DNA of 31,349 nucleotides, from contig DAOTZS010000174.1 of NCBI GenBank assembly GCA_034434335.1, positions 1 to 31,349 on the forward strand. Reading direction: 5' to 3'. Below the pieces are notes generated by a model. That model made no database searches. It was given only the letters and a program-made list of their open reading frames with translations, and was not told the origin of the DNA. The stretch is from DAOTZS01 sp034434335 (GTDB lineage: Bacteria; Chloroflexota; Anaerolineae; CG2-30-64-16). Shown here one piece after another: positions 15,912-24,843 of the stretch. The position numbers and the translations under genes are program-made. The stretch's first letter is position 1. Every line of letters starts with the position of its first letter.

Positions 15912-16610
15912 CTACAACTGGATGCGCTTGAACGCTTCGGCAAAAGGAAATCCTGGCTGCCGGCCCGCCTCTTCCGCTCGCTGGCGGATGCGCTGAGCCA
16001 GTTCACTGTGATTGGTTCCTACCTGGCTGGCGTGGCGCGCCAGGGCCGCGATGCGCGCCTCGATGCAGCAGGTGATGTCTTCCCAGTAGTCAGGGCTGTC
16101 GGTCCAGAACAGGTAGACCTCCCGCACCCGCCAGGGGTCCACGCCGTCCACCAACTGTTCGGGGAAGATGTACCATTCGCGGGCTGCATAGACTGCATCG
16201 AGCGCGGCCTGGCCCGCGGCCCGATGGTCGGGGTGGAGCTGATAGTGTCGCCAGGGGTCAATGGTCATCACGATGTGGGGCTGGTGTTGACGGATCAGCC
16301 CGGCCAGTTGGCGACGCAGCTCCAGGGTATTCTCCAGCATCCCATCCGGGTAGCGCAGGAAGATCACCTGTTGGACGCCCAGGTCGGCGGCCGCGGCGCG
16401 TTGTTCTGCTTCCCGCAGGGCCGCCAGCCGGCCAGGGCGCAGGTCGGGGTTGTGGCTGCCCTTGTCGCCGCTGGTGAGGAGCACGTAGGTGATCTGCCGG
16501 CCGGCACGCGCCCACTTGAGGACGGTGCCGGCGCACCCGAATTCTGGGTCGTCGGGATGGGCCGCGATCACCATGACCCGTTCCGTCATCTCTGTGATCT
16601 CTGCCATCAT
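15912..16610 (-). CDS. PIG-L (LmbE) family N-acetylglucosaminyl deacetylase-like
   Basis: A 232-residue zinc-dependent deacetylase. The metal motif AHPDDPEFGC appears near residue 18, with the catalytic Asp in HPDD, and the third ligand His is in LHPDHRAAG near residue 127. These define the PIG-L superfamily, which removes N-acetyl groups from sugars such as GlcNAc in inositol-, bacillithiol-, mycothiol- or antibiotic-type conjugates. Which of these applies cannot be told here. Two adjacent ATG codons mark the start (16610 and 16607) and the ribosome site is weak. The gap to the GNAT gene is 139 bases and holds nothing recognisable. Confidence 0.9.
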   Translation of the reverse strand: MMAEITEMTERVMVIAAHPDDPEFGCAGTVLKWARAGRQITYVLLTSGDKGSHNPDLRPGRLAALREAEQRAAAADLGVQQVIFLRYPDGMLENTLELRRQLAGLIRQHQPHIVMTIDPWRHYQLHPDHRAAGQAALDAVYAAREWYIFPEQLVDGVDPWRVREVYLFWTDSPDYWEDITCCIEARIAALARHASQVGTNHSELAQRIRQRAEEAGRQPGFPFAEAFKRIQL

Positions 16611-16661
16611 GCTCTGCTTTTTAGAAAAAGGTATCCCCGGGCCAATCGTTGGCCGGGGTGT

Positions 16662-17558
16662 TCATACCTGGTCATCTGCCTCTTCATCCTGGGCCTGGTC
16701 TGGCAAGGCTGCTGCGCGCTCAGCCATGGCCAGCCGGCCCAGGTATTGGCGCCGCTTCTTCTCCGTGATCCAGCTCAACGATTCATCTTCGGCCACCAGT
16801 TTGCGGGCGAAGATCAGGAAGCCGCTGTGGGCTACCATGCGGTCCTCAGGCCTGAGCCGGGCAGGCACGGGTTTGTAGGAGCGCACCAATACCTCTTCCA
16901 CAGCCACATCTCCAAACGGCAGGGCCTGGAGCCGTTCCAGCAGTTGGCTCACCTGATTGGTCGTGGGCACCAGGGCCCCGAAGAAGCCGCTGGGCTTCAG
17001 GGCTGCCCAGGCCTGATCCAGGAAAAGCCAGGGCTCGCGCAGGTCCAGAAAGCAGGCGTCTACCTCGGTCTCGTGGAAGCTGGCTCCTATTTCCTCGTTG
17101 TAGAGCGTGACATAAGGAAGCAAACCGACAGCCTCCAACTTCTGCCTGGCCAGATCGTATGTCTCCGGGTGTGCCTCGTAGGTATAGACGTGTCCGGTGG
17201 GCATGACGGCCCGGGCCAGCACCATGGTCAGCGCGGCGCTGCCCGTGCCGGCCTCCACCACAGTGCGCCCCGGGTACAGGTTGAGGCGCAGCACAATCTG
17301 CGCGGCGTCCTTGCCGTAGATGATCTGGGTGGTACGGCGCAGTTGCAGGATCAGGTCGTTGGTGGAAGGCTCCAGGGCCAGGTAAGGATAGCCCAGTTGG
17401 GTGTGTACGGTGCGGCCCAGGGGTTTGCCGATCAGGTCGTCGTGGGCGATGGCCCCGCGGTTAGAGTGCCACCGCGCGCCTGCCTGCAGGCGGATGAGGT
17501 GATATTTGCGGTCTGGACTGACCAGTAACACCAGGTCCCCCACTTGGGCAGCACCCAT
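16662..17558 (-). CDS. trmI: tRNA (adenine-N1)-methyltransferase, TrmI-like
   Basis: A 298-residue class I methyltransferase of the TrmI/Trm61 family, which makes m1A58 in the T-loop of tRNA and stabilises tRNA. An N-terminal beta-barrel domain (GDLVLLVSPDRKYHLIRL) is followed by the Rossmann domain with the SAM loop VVEAGTGSAALTMVLA and YTYEAHPE. The catalytic region is CFLDLREPW, as expected for the DxxxPW signature of this family. A further 35-residue charged tail (EKKRRQYLGRLAMAERAAAL) extends beyond the usual end. The gene is the first of the minus-strand run that ends with the radical SAM gene. Confidence 0.88.
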   Translation of the reverse strand: MGAAQVGDLVLLVSPDRKYHLIRLQAGARWHSNRGAIAHDDLIGKPLGRTVHTQLGYPYLALEPSTNDLILQLRRTTQIIYGKDAAQIVLRLNLYPGRTVVEAGTGSAALTMVLARAVMPTGHVYTYEAHPETYDLARQKLEAVGLLPYVTLYNEEIGASFHETEVDACFLDLREPWLFLDQAWAALKPSGFFGALVPTTNQVSQLLERLQALPFGDVAVEEVLVRSYKPVPARLRPEDRMVAHSGFLIFARKLVAEDESLSWITEKKRRQYLGRLAMAERAAALPDQAQDEEADDQV

Positions 17559-17743
17559 TAGCTGTTCTCCTGCTATGATCCCCTGAAAATGACTGTCCGG
17601 TTCTCGGTCGGCCTATTATACGCCGGCGTTATCTGCGACGCAATCCCGGTTGTTGGCGTTCGCATCATAAAATTCCGGCAATCCGTTGCTTTGCCTCCGG
17701 GTCAAGGCTTCCCGGACTGTGGCCCTCACCCCACCCCCTGCCT

Positions 17744-17785
17744 CCTCCCCTCTCCCGTTCGCCTCCGGCGGCGGGAGAGGGGAGG
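17744..17785. repeat. GC-rich palindrome (14-bp stem)
   Basis: The arm CCTCCCCTCTCCCG (17744-17757) pairs perfectly with CGGGAGAGGGGAGG (17772-17785) around a 14-base loop. It belongs to the same style of intergenic palindrome as those near 21478-21506. Confidence 0.75.
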
Positions 17786-17794
17786 GGTGGCAAA

Positions 17795-17837
17795 AGGGGT
17801 TTGTGGTGGCAGCCGAAGGCCGCTACCACAAACCCCT
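17795..17837. repeat. Palindrome with 13-bp perfect stem
   Basis: AGGGGTTTGTGGT (17795-17807) pairs with ACCACAAACCCCT (17825-17837). The stem can extend inward by about three more pairs. It lies ten bases after the preceding palindrome. Confidence 0.75.
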
Positions 17838-17958
17838 CTCTTCAATCCCCCCCTCTCCCCCGGCCGTAAGGCCAAGGGGGACGAAGGGAGTGAGGTCAAA
17901 ACATCTCTTCAGCTATCGCCGGAATAATTTATCGAGCCACAACAGCTCTGGGCAAAAA

Positions 17959-18059
17959 AGGCGGGGCTGAAGCCACGTGCTGAGAGAGCGAGGCCCCTGA
18001 CGGGGCTGGGGCTAGCCCGTAGGGCTTCGCCCTTTCAGCCCAGAGCTTTAGCTCGGGGC
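17959..18059 (+). repeat. Dispersed 101-bp repeat, copy A
   Basis: This element runs from AGGCGGGGCTGAA to GAGCTTTAGCTCGGGGC. A diverged copy of the same length lies in the opposite orientation at 29550-29650. The shared core TAGCCCGTAGGGCTTCGCCC and what follows are almost identical, and internal short inverted repeats suggest it can fold. It encodes no protein that I can defend. Confidence 0.8.
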
Positions 18060-18286
18060 AGCTCTTAGCTTGGCCGCACGGGTGGAAAGAATAGCTGGCG
18101 ACCCAGATTTGGTAGTTGAGGCGTAACAAATCGCCCCTCCTTGCGTCTTGGTAAATGTCTATCCGGTAATGATGACGTGCCCTGCAAAGGCTTGCACCTT
18201 GCAGCCCTACGGCTCTTTGGGCTGCGGCGGACTCTCTCAAGAGAGCAGCCGGCCGCGTTTCGGATGTAAATGGCACTTTTGGCCTA

Positions 18287-18315
18287 TAGACTGCGCGGGG
18301 GGCCTTCGCTATGAT
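18287..18315 (+). promoter_or_regulatory. Promoter of the receiver-domain gene
   Basis: TAGACT (18287-18292) and TATGAT (18310-18315) are 17 bases apart, close to the bacterial -35/-10 consensus. They lie about 50 bases ahead of the ATG at 18364. Confidence 0.45.
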
Positions 18316-18363
18316 ATATAAAGCCCATCAGGGCTGAGCAACGAGAGTCGGGAGATCCCGGAG

Positions 18364-18771
18364 ATGAGTCAGAACGGCACGAGCAAGGTTCTGTATATCG
18401 AAGATCAACCGGAGATGATAGACCTGGTGCGGCTGACACTGCGACGCATGGGGTGTGAGGTGTACGGCGCCACAGATGGTGTGCAGGGCTTGAATATGAT
18501 GCGCGAGCTGCAGCCCGACCTGGTCTTGCTGGACCTGATGTTGCCGGGTTCCGACGGGTGGGAGATCCGTAACGCGATGCAGTCGGATGAGCGCCTCAAG
18601 AGCATGCCTGTGGTGCTGGTCACGGCACGGGTGCCGGATGAGGCCATGCCGAAGGGGCGTAAGTTGCCCCAGGCAGACGCCTACATCGCCAAGCCCTTTA
18701 GCCTGGCCGAGATACGCTCCGTCGTGCAGTCGGTGTTAAGCCAGCGCAAGAGCACGCGCGTGGCCGCTTGA
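18364..18771 (+). CDS. Stand-alone response regulator receiver protein
   Basis: This 135-residue single-domain CheY-like receiver has the acidic pair Glu13/Asp14 (YIEDQ), the phospho-acceptor Asp57 (LLDLMLPG), the Thr of VLVTARV near residue 87 and the conserved Lys110 (YIAKPF). No output domain follows, so it must act by binding a partner. No kinase is adjacent. A different regulator with its own receiver lies at 29626-30909, but nothing links them directly. GGGAG precedes the ATG. The gene has its own promoter and terminator, so it is a single-gene transcript. Confidence 0.92.
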   Translation: MSQNGTSKVLYIEDQPEMIDLVRLTLRRMGCEVYGATDGVQGLNMMRELQPDLVLLDLMLPGSDGWEIRNAMQSDERLKSMPVVLVTARVPDEAMPKGRKLPQADAYIAKPFSLAEIRSVVQSVLSQRKSTRVAA

Positions 18772-18832
18772 GATATGCTTATGCCCCATGGATGGTTCCG
18801 CCTTGACGGGGCAGGAAAGGCGTTTTGTGCGC

Positions 18833-18874
18833 CGCGCAGGAGCCCCGGCATACGCCGGGGCTCCTGCGCGTTTT
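18833..18874 (+). terminator. Strong Rho-independent terminator
   Basis: A perfect 17-bp stem (18833-18849 with 18854-18870) with the 4-base loop ATAC is followed by TTTT (18871-18874). It ends the receiver gene transcript. No T tract is present on the other strand, so it acts only in the + direction. Confidence 0.85.
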
Positions 18875-18905
18875 GGGCCCCCAGTCTATTGGGCCAGAGG
18901 AGGAC

Positions 18906-21335
18906 TCAACCCTTGGCCCATTCCAGCAGATTCGTTTCTGTCACTGGCTGCCCGGCAGCGCGGGGCACGCGGAAGGTTTTGATCTCGCCGGGACCGAAGC
19001 TGGCCTCAATCACGCGGCCCCATTGAGGCAGGCGGATCTGGCCGCGGCTGGCCAGCCCGCTTGTCTCCCATGCTCGCAAGATCAGATCTTCTCCCTCTTC
19101 GGCTCGCTTGAGCACACTCACCAGGATATTGTCCGGCTCAACCGCTATGAACGCGTTGACCTGGGGCAGCACCCCATCCGGATGGCACGTGGCGAGCAGC
19201 GCGATGGGCCGGCTGTTGAGCTCAGCCGCGGCCCTGGCCGTGCCAGCTGCCTGCCAGCTCCCCCGGTGTGGCAGCAAGGCATAGCGGAAGCGTTGTATCC
19301 CCTGGTCCTGGTATGAGTAGAGCACGCCTGGCTGGAGTTGGGCCGGCAAATGATGGGCATAGACGGGGCTCCGCAGGAGGGTTAAGCCGATATCACACCC
19401 ATTTACGTCAGCGCTGTACTTGCCATCGTTCAGCAGGCTCAACCCATAAGGGATCCCCACGTCGCCCGCCATGCCTGAGATGTCCAGCCAACTCTGGATG
19501 GGTGCTTCGTTGCCATTGGCTTCACGCTCGATATGGCCGTAAGGGATCTCGGCGCAGACCTTGGAGCGCGCCAGGTTTACCGGGAAGCGCAGCTTCAATG
19601 CCTTGCGCTGTTCGCGCCAGTCCAGCATCACGCTCACGTCAATGGGGTCGCGGTCGGCATAGAGGGCGAAATCCTGGATGAGCTGCGAGCGGTTATACGC
19701 GCTGATGACGCGGATCGTCCAGCGCACGGGGCCGGCCTCCACCAGGCGCAGGCTGGTGGCCTTGAACTGGCCACAGACCTGATCGAAGCGGATCACCTCG
19801 TGGCTCCAGGTGTCGCTGGGGTCGTCCAGCACCACTGGCACGGCAGCCGGGCCGGCGAAGACCTCGGCCCCTGCCTGTAGATCGCGCAGGCTCTTGATGT
19901 AGCCAGTGGCGGCGTCGAATTCCAGGCGAAAGCGGCCGTTGTCCAGCACGGTGTCGCTGGCCTGGACTGATGGGGCCCGCCGGGTTTCAAGGCCCCGGGC
20001 AGGGACCACCCGATAGGTGCGATACCCCAGCGCGGGCAGGTCGGCCAGGAAGAGGAGGCGATGGCGATCGCCGGTGGTGGCATGCGGTTGGATGCTCTGG
20101 AACGGCACGACATTACCCTCGTTGTCCAACAGCACGTCGTCGGCTGTTAGCTGGCCGAACTCCAGCTCAACGACTTGCCGGCCCGGCCAGGCATGGGGGT
20201 TGAAGACGACGATAGGCCGCGCGCCGGCCTCGGCCGGGATGCGGATGTTCCAGGCGAAGGACTGCACGGCCAGGTTCAGGCCGCGGTCGGCGATCGCCAG
20301 GGTCTCGCCGAGCTGGTCGCGCGCGTCGTCGTAGGCTGGCTCGATGGCCGTGCCGGCCAGGATGTCGTGGAACTGGTTGAAGAGCAGGTTCTTCCAGGCG
20401 CGGCCGAAGTCAGTTGGATAGGGCTGGCCATTGGTCCACGCGGCCAGGGCCGACCACTTCTCGGCGGTCAACAGGCGGTTTTCTGCCAGGCGGTTCCAGC
20501 GTTTGATGCCCGTATGGGCAGCATAACAGCCAGAGGCATGACCCTGTAGCTCATCGCGTACGACCGGCAGCGGCCAGCCCCTGGTCTCCGCTGCCTGGAA
20601 AAACGCCTCGGGCCGGCTGAGCACCAGCTCGGGCAGGTCTGGCGCGCCGCGCAGCCGGCGGATGCACTCGATATTCTCGATGGTCGGCCCGCCGCCGTGG
20701 TTGCCCACGCCGTAAAAGCACATGAACTCCTCCAGCGGTGGCTTCATCTCGGCTGCACAGCGGCGGATATGGGGCTCGAAGTCCCGCCCCTCCGAAAGGT
20801 ATGCGAAGGGGATACGGAAGGCCAGCACCCGCGCGCCATCGGCCGACTCCCACCAGAAGACGCGGCCTGGCAGGTCCTTCTCGTGGGGGCCAGGGCGCAG
20901 AAAGCAGTAGTGGCGCAGGCCGGCCCCGGCCAGGAGCTGGGGCAGGGTGGCGGCGTGGCCGAAGCTATCTATATTCCAGCCAACGGTCGCCATGACGCCG
21001 AACTTCTCCTTGAAGTAGCGTTGTCCGTACAGCCCCTGGCGCACCAACGACTCGCCGCATGGGATGTTACAATCGGGCTCGATCCACCACCCGCCGACGA
21101 GCGCCCAGCGGCCTTCGGCCACCCGCTGGCGGATCTCCTCGAACATGGCCGGGTCGCTTTGCTAAATCCATTCGTAGAAGGCAGCCGAACTGGCGCAGAA
21201 GATGAAGTCGTCATATGTGCGCATACGGTCGAGCGCGGAGCGGAAGGTGGCCTTCACCTCGTGAAAGCCCTCCTGCCACTGCCACAACCACACGGGGTCA
21301 ATGTGTGCGTTGCCAATCAGGTGAAGTTTGCCCAT
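18906..21335 (-). pseudogene. GH38 alpha-mannosidase interrupted by in-frame TAG
   Basis: From the ATG at 21335 the frame begins MGKLHLIGNAHIDPVWLWQW, the zinc-site start (HxD) of family 38 alpha-mannosidases. The frame then meets TAG at codon 58 (21162-21164), inside YEWI-stop-QSDPAMF, where most homologues would carry Glu or Gln. Beyond it the frame stays open to 18906, for 809 codons in all. It includes GWNIDSFGHA with the probable catalytic nucleophile Asp, the middle helical domain and the C-terminal beta-sandwich. One base change explains the stop, and the rest shows no decay. It may be a recent nonsense mutation, a sequencing error, or read through. The internal ATG at 21146 would give 746 residues lacking the essential N-terminal zinc ligands, so it should be inactive. 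Confidence 0.85.
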
Positions 21336-21389
21336 AGTGTTGCTCCTCGACGGGAGTTACGCAGTTGCACTACACTGTGCCCCCCCTGG

Positions 21390-21415
21390 CCCCCGCCCCC
21401 AATTGGGGGCGGGGG
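21390..21415. repeat. Perfect 26-bp palindrome
   Basis: The arm CCCCCGCCCCCAA (21390-21402) is mirrored exactly by TTGGGGGCGGGGG (21403-21415), with no loop bases. It is the first of three palindromes in a row. Confidence 0.85.
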
Positions 21416-21425
21416 AATCCTTTGA

Positions 21426-21466
21426 AAGGGGTATTCTGGGCGGCGAAGCCGCCCAGAATACCCCTT
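21426..21466. repeat. Hairpin with 19-bp perfect stem and GAA loop
   Basis: AAGGGGTATTCTGGGCGGC (21426-21444) pairs perfectly with 21448-21466 around the loop GAA. With a TATAAT run just after it, it could end transcripts. Its place in a palindrome cluster points instead to a mobile repeat. Confidence 0.85.
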
Positions 21467-21477
21467 ATAATCTCGAT

Positions 21478-21506
21478 CCCCCTTCCCCGCCTTGCGGGGA
21501 AGGGGG
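21478..21506. repeat. Palindrome with 13-bp perfect stem
   Basis: CCCCCTTCCCCGC (21478-21490) pairs with GCGGGGAAGGGGG (21494-21506) around a three-base loop. It lies 12 bases after the preceding palindrome. Confidence 0.85.
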
Positions 21507-21636
21507 TAGGGGGATGGGGCGACACGCTCTAAAGGGCGTAACTCCTGTCCTTGAAGGATGTCTGAGAATCGCTCGTGGCAAGCCACGAAGCGGTCGCTCT
21601 AAACGGCACTTCGCTCCGTGCCTGACTACCAACGAT

Positions 21637-23973
21637 CTAAACAGGGAGAGAGGGGTAGATCAGCGCTGCGCTGTCGGCGCGCCTGAAGTAGGCGCGGTAG
21701 GCAGCCGTCTCTGCCAGCAAGGCCTCCAGCCGTTTGCCGATGCTCTCCAGCTCTGCAGATTGGTTGCCCATGGCCTCCCCCGCTTCCAGGGCGACCATTC
21801 CCGCCTCCACGCCGCGCAGGCGGATGTCACCATGGCCGGCCAGCCACTGCAGCCCACACCATACCGTCTCCTCCCGCTGCGCCGTGGCTTCGGCCAGCAC
21901 CCCAACTGCGACCCGGCCACCATGCGCCCTGATGGCGTGCTTGACCAGCCCGGCCAGCCGCCTGAGGAACATCTCTGGCTGGTCCAGGCCGGGGTCCAGG
22001 CCGACCAGATAGACCTTGAGGGGGTTCACCTGTGCCAGGGCAGCCCGCAGTTCAGCCGGGCCTGGCGGCGCGCTCCAGATGAGCAGCTCTTCTGCGGCCG
22101 GCAGGCTATAGCGGCCGTGGCCGCCGATGGTGCCGGCCTGAGGCCCCTCGCACCAGATCGCCGCAGTGCCATGCCGCCTGACTTCATCCAGGATGGCCTG
22201 TGGGTTCTCGGCTGCCCGCCAGTCCTCAACAGCCACAGGGGGGCGGGCTGCCACCTCGATGGCCGGGGCGCCCCTGGCCGGCCGCGCCGCGATCCACTCG
22301 ATCTGGAGACCCCGCTGGCCGCGGTAGTCGCTGGCCCGCGCCTGATACGCCAGGTCCACCTCCCCTTCCGGCAGGGGCTCGTCCGCCGCCTCCCACCAGA
22401 TGGCCTGATAGGTGAGCCCGCTCGCGTCGGCCAGGGTGATCAGCCGGTGCTCCTGGTGACGGCCCACCAGCCGCTGGCCGGCCACCCTCACCTCTGGCGC
22501 CATCAGGACAAGGGGAGGGTTGCCCGGACCGAAGGGTGCCAGCCGGCCCAGGTCCTCCACCAGTTCCAGGGAGAGCTCATGGAGCGGCAGGACGGCGTCA
22601 ATGCGCATCCCCGGCCTGGCTCCCGGCCTGGTGACCCCCATCGCCCTGATGGCTCGCAGGAGGGCATGGTGGAAGTCTGGGATGCGGTCGGGGTGGATGC
22701 TGAAGCCGGCGGCCATGGGGTGGCCCCCGAAGGTGAGCAGAAGCTCGGAGACGGATGCCAGGGCGGCAGAGATGTTACACCCCTCCACCGAGCGGGCTGA
22801 GCCCCGGGCGACCTCCCCTGGGGGAGCGCTGATCAACACGACGGGTCGGCCATAGCGCTCGGCCAGCCGGCCGGCCACAATGCCGATGATCCCCGCCGGC
22901 CAGGCTGGGCCCGTCAGCACCAGGGCTGGTTGGTCCAGCAGGGAGGGATCGCGCTCAATCTGAGCCAGTGCCGCGCGCTCCACCTGAGCACAGAGCAACC
23001 GGCGCCGGGCATTCAGCCCTTCCATCTGGCTGGCCAGGACCCGGCTGCGCGTCAGGTCGGCCGTGGTCAGCAGCTCCACCGCCAGGCTGGCATCGGCCAG
23101 GCGGCCCACCGCGTTGAGCCGCGGGCCCAGCACATAGCCGATATGCTCCTCCGACAGGTGGGTCGGGTCCAGGTCGGCTGCTTCCATCAGGGCGCGCAGC
23201 CCGGGACGCCTGGTCTGGCGGAGGGCAGCCAGGCCGCGCTGCAACAGGTAGCGCGTGTCACCTACCTGGGTGGCAACGTCGGCGACGATGCCCAGGGCCA
23301 CCAGGTCCAGGTGGGAGTGAGCTGCTTGGGGCTGGCCAGCCCGCTCGTACAGGGCTTCAGCCAGCTTGTAGGCTGTCCCCACGCCGGGCAGGTGATAGAG
23401 GGGGTGGTGCTCGGGCAGGAGCCTGGGGTTGACGACGGCCCGGGCCTGCGGCAGGGCAGGGGGCAGGTCGTGGTGATCGGTGATTACCACATCCACACCC
23501 GCGCGCCGGGCATATTCCACCGCCTGATGTGCGCTGATGCCCGTGTCGCAGGTCAGGATCAGCCGCGCCCCGCCGCTGATGATCTTTTGGAGCGCGGGCA
23601 GGTTGATGCCGTGCGACTCATCGCCGCGCAGGGGAATGTGATAGATCACGTGGGCACCCAGGTCGCGCAGGGTCGTCACCAGCAGCGCGGTGGCGGTCTG
23701 GCCGTCCACGTCAAAGTCGCCCCACACGCAGATCAGCTCGCGGCGGCGGATGGCCGTCTCGACCCGGTCGGCGGCCGGCTGGATGCCCGGGAGCTGAGAG
23801 GCTGGGGCCGGGCAATAGTGGTCGGGGTTGAGGAAGGCCAGCGCGGCCTGAGGTTCGCTGATCCCGCGGCGCACCAGGGCCGCGGCCACCAGGGGATGCC
23901 CGCCCACGGCCGCAGGCAGGGCCTCGGGGACCTGGACATCTTCCGGCACGACCCACTCTTGCACCGGCTGCAT
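21637..23973 (-). CDS. recJ: RecJ single-strand-specific exonuclease
   Basis: A 778-residue DHH-family exonuclease that digests single-stranded DNA 5' to 3' in recombination and repair. The catalytic motifs are all present: GDFDVDG near residue 82, LTCDTGIS near 142, ITDHHDLP near 165 (the DHH), NPRL near 183 and the DHHA1 motif GGHPMAAGFS near 415. The C-terminal region beyond the nuclease core is long (about 250 residues) and poorly conserved, ending in a helical tail. The gene starts two bases after the stop of the nuclease gene and lacks its own strong ribosome site, so it is coupled. It is the last of a four-gene repair operon. Confidence 0.93.
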   Translation of the reverse strand: MQPVQEWVVPEDVQVPEALPAAVGGHPLVAAALVRRGISEPQAALAFLNPDHYCPAPASQLPGIQPAADRVETAIRRRELICVWGDFDVDGQTATALLVTTLRDLGAHVIYHIPLRGDESHGINLPALQKIISGGARLILTCDTGISAHQAVEYARRAGVDVVITDHHDLPPALPQARAVVNPRLLPEHHPLYHLPGVGTAYKLAEALYERAGQPQAAHSHLDLVALGIVADVATQVGDTRYLLQRGLAALRQTRRPGLRALMEAADLDPTHLSEEHIGYVLGPRLNAVGRLADASLAVELLTTADLTRSRVLASQMEGLNARRRLLCAQVERAALAQIERDPSLLDQPALVLTGPAWPAGIIGIVAGRLAERYGRPVVLISAPPGEVARGSARSVEGCNISAALASVSELLLTFGGHPMAAGFSIHPDRIPDFHHALLRAIRAMGVTRPGARPGMRIDAVLPLHELSLELVEDLGRLAPFGPGNPPLVLMAPEVRVAGQRLVGRHQEHRLITLADASGLTYQAIWWEAADEPLPEGEVDLAYQARASDYRGQRGLQIEWIAARPARGAPAIEVAARPPVAVEDWRAAENPQAILDEVRRHGTAAIWCEGPQAGTIGGHGRYSLPAAEELLIWSAPPGPAELRAALAQVNPLKVYLVGLDPGLDQPEMFLRRLAGLVKHAIRAHGGRVAVGVLAEATAQREETVWCGLQWLAGHGDIRLRGVEAGMVALEAGEAMGNQSAELESIGKRLEALLAETAAYRAYFRRADSAALIYPSLPV

Positions 23974-23975
23974 GG

Positions 23976-24830
23976 TCAGAACTCGACCTCGGCGACCTGC
24001 TCGAAGGCGAAATCTGCCTCCCAGGCCGCCTCTGGGGCGCTCACTTCATCAGCTTCTGCCAGGTTGCCCGCTGCGGCCCCGCGGCCGCAGAGCGAGCGGT
24101 AAACGCAGAAGCGGCATTGGCGGTCATCCTGGGTGAGCGGGAAGATCTCGTCTTCCCGGCCCTGGATCTCGGCGATCAGTTTGGCCAGGAAAGCCGCATC
24201 CGCCTGATACTGGATGCTGTCATAGGCCAGGGTCTCGGGGTCAAGGGGGTAGTCAGCAAACCAGTAGATCATGCTCACCCGCTCCGGGCTGATGGCCTGG
24301 CCGGCGTTCAGGTGGGCGCCAGCGCGCGCCAGCAGGTAGCGATAGACGCGGGTTTGCAGCCGGCCGAGGAGCCACTGGCGGGTTGGCCGCTTGAGGGAGG
24401 TCTTCCAGTCAACGATCACTGTCTTCTGGCCGGGCTCTACCGCCACCAGGTCGTACTGCGCGATCACCCGGAAGCCGGCCAGTGCAGCCGAAAGGGCAAT
24501 CTCAGGATAGCGCTGTGCCGGCAGCTCAGCGGGCGCATATGCCAGGTAGTTTTGCCACCACCGCTCCAGGCGTCCGCCGGCCCCCAGCTCACGGTCGGCG
24601 GCCAGGGCCATCTCTGAGAGGCGCTGGGCGGGCACGCCGATCTGGTGCTGGTGGATCAGCCTGTGCAGCATGTCCGCCTGGGCGATATGGGCTTCGTATT
24701 CGGCGATGGGTTCGGCATCTATGGCCGGCCAGGCCAGGTTGAGCAGATAGCGCAGTTGGAAGCGTCTGGCGCAGTCCTGGTAATCCTGCAGGCTGGCCTG
24801 GCTGAAGACGAAGTCGTCAGGCAGGGTCAT
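23976..24830 (-). CDS. Stand-alone PD-(D/E)XK nuclease with Fe-S motif (Cas4/RecB-like)
   Basis: This 284-residue protein has the PD-(D/E)XK nuclease core: RVIAQYDLVA (Asp127), VIVDWKTS (Asp141, Lys143) and then LQTRVYRYLLA, the QxxxY-like helix of RecB-type nucleases. One early Cys (Cys20 in DYQDCARRF) and three late ones (Cys239, 242, 248 in CRFCVYRSLC) are placed as in the [4Fe-4S] staple of AddB and Cas4. The ATG at 24830 has a GGAGG ribosome site; the open frame upstream overlaps the helicase and is ignored. With no CRISPR array or cas gene nearby, a role with the adjacent helicases, as the detached nuclease of an AddAB-like machine, is the better reading. Confidence 0.88.
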   Translation of the reverse strand: MTLPDDFVFSQASLQDYQDCARRFQLRYLLNLAWPAIDAEPIAEYEAHIAQADMLHRLIHQHQIGVPAQRLSEMALAADRELGAGGRLERWWQNYLAYAPAELPAQRYPEIALSAALAGFRVIAQYDLVAVEPGQKTVIVDWKTSLKRPTRQWLLGRLQTRVYRYLLARAGAHLNAGQAISPERVSMIYWFADYPLDPETLAYDSIQYQADAAFLAKLIAEIQGREDEIFPLTQDDRQCRFCVYRSLCGRGAAAGNLAEADEVSAPEAAWEADFAFEQVAEVEF

Positions 24831-24843
24831 CTTTTCCTCCCTC

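Larger units (their letters stand above)
17559..18286. other. Long non-coding stretch with repeats, no gene seen
   Basis: About 730 bases upstream of the receiver gene's promoter hold no credible coding frame. The stretch contains two GC-rich hairpins (17744-17785 and 17795-17837), a CT-rich run, and one copy of a dispersed 101-base repeat (17959-18059). The open frames present follow the repeats and lack ribosome sites. Confidence 0.65.
21336..21636. other. Intergenic stretch made of stacked palindromes
   Basis: The 301 bases between the mannosidase start and the recJ stop contain three perfect palindromes (21390-21415, 21426-21466 and 21478-21506), and no gene is seen. A CACGAAGCGG-type stretch follows near 21580 with nothing recognisable. 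Confidence 0.65.

Noticed and set aside
23976..24830. The Fe-S nuclease considered as Cas4
   Set aside because: No CRISPR array or other cas gene is in the window; the operon partners are repair helicases and RecJ.
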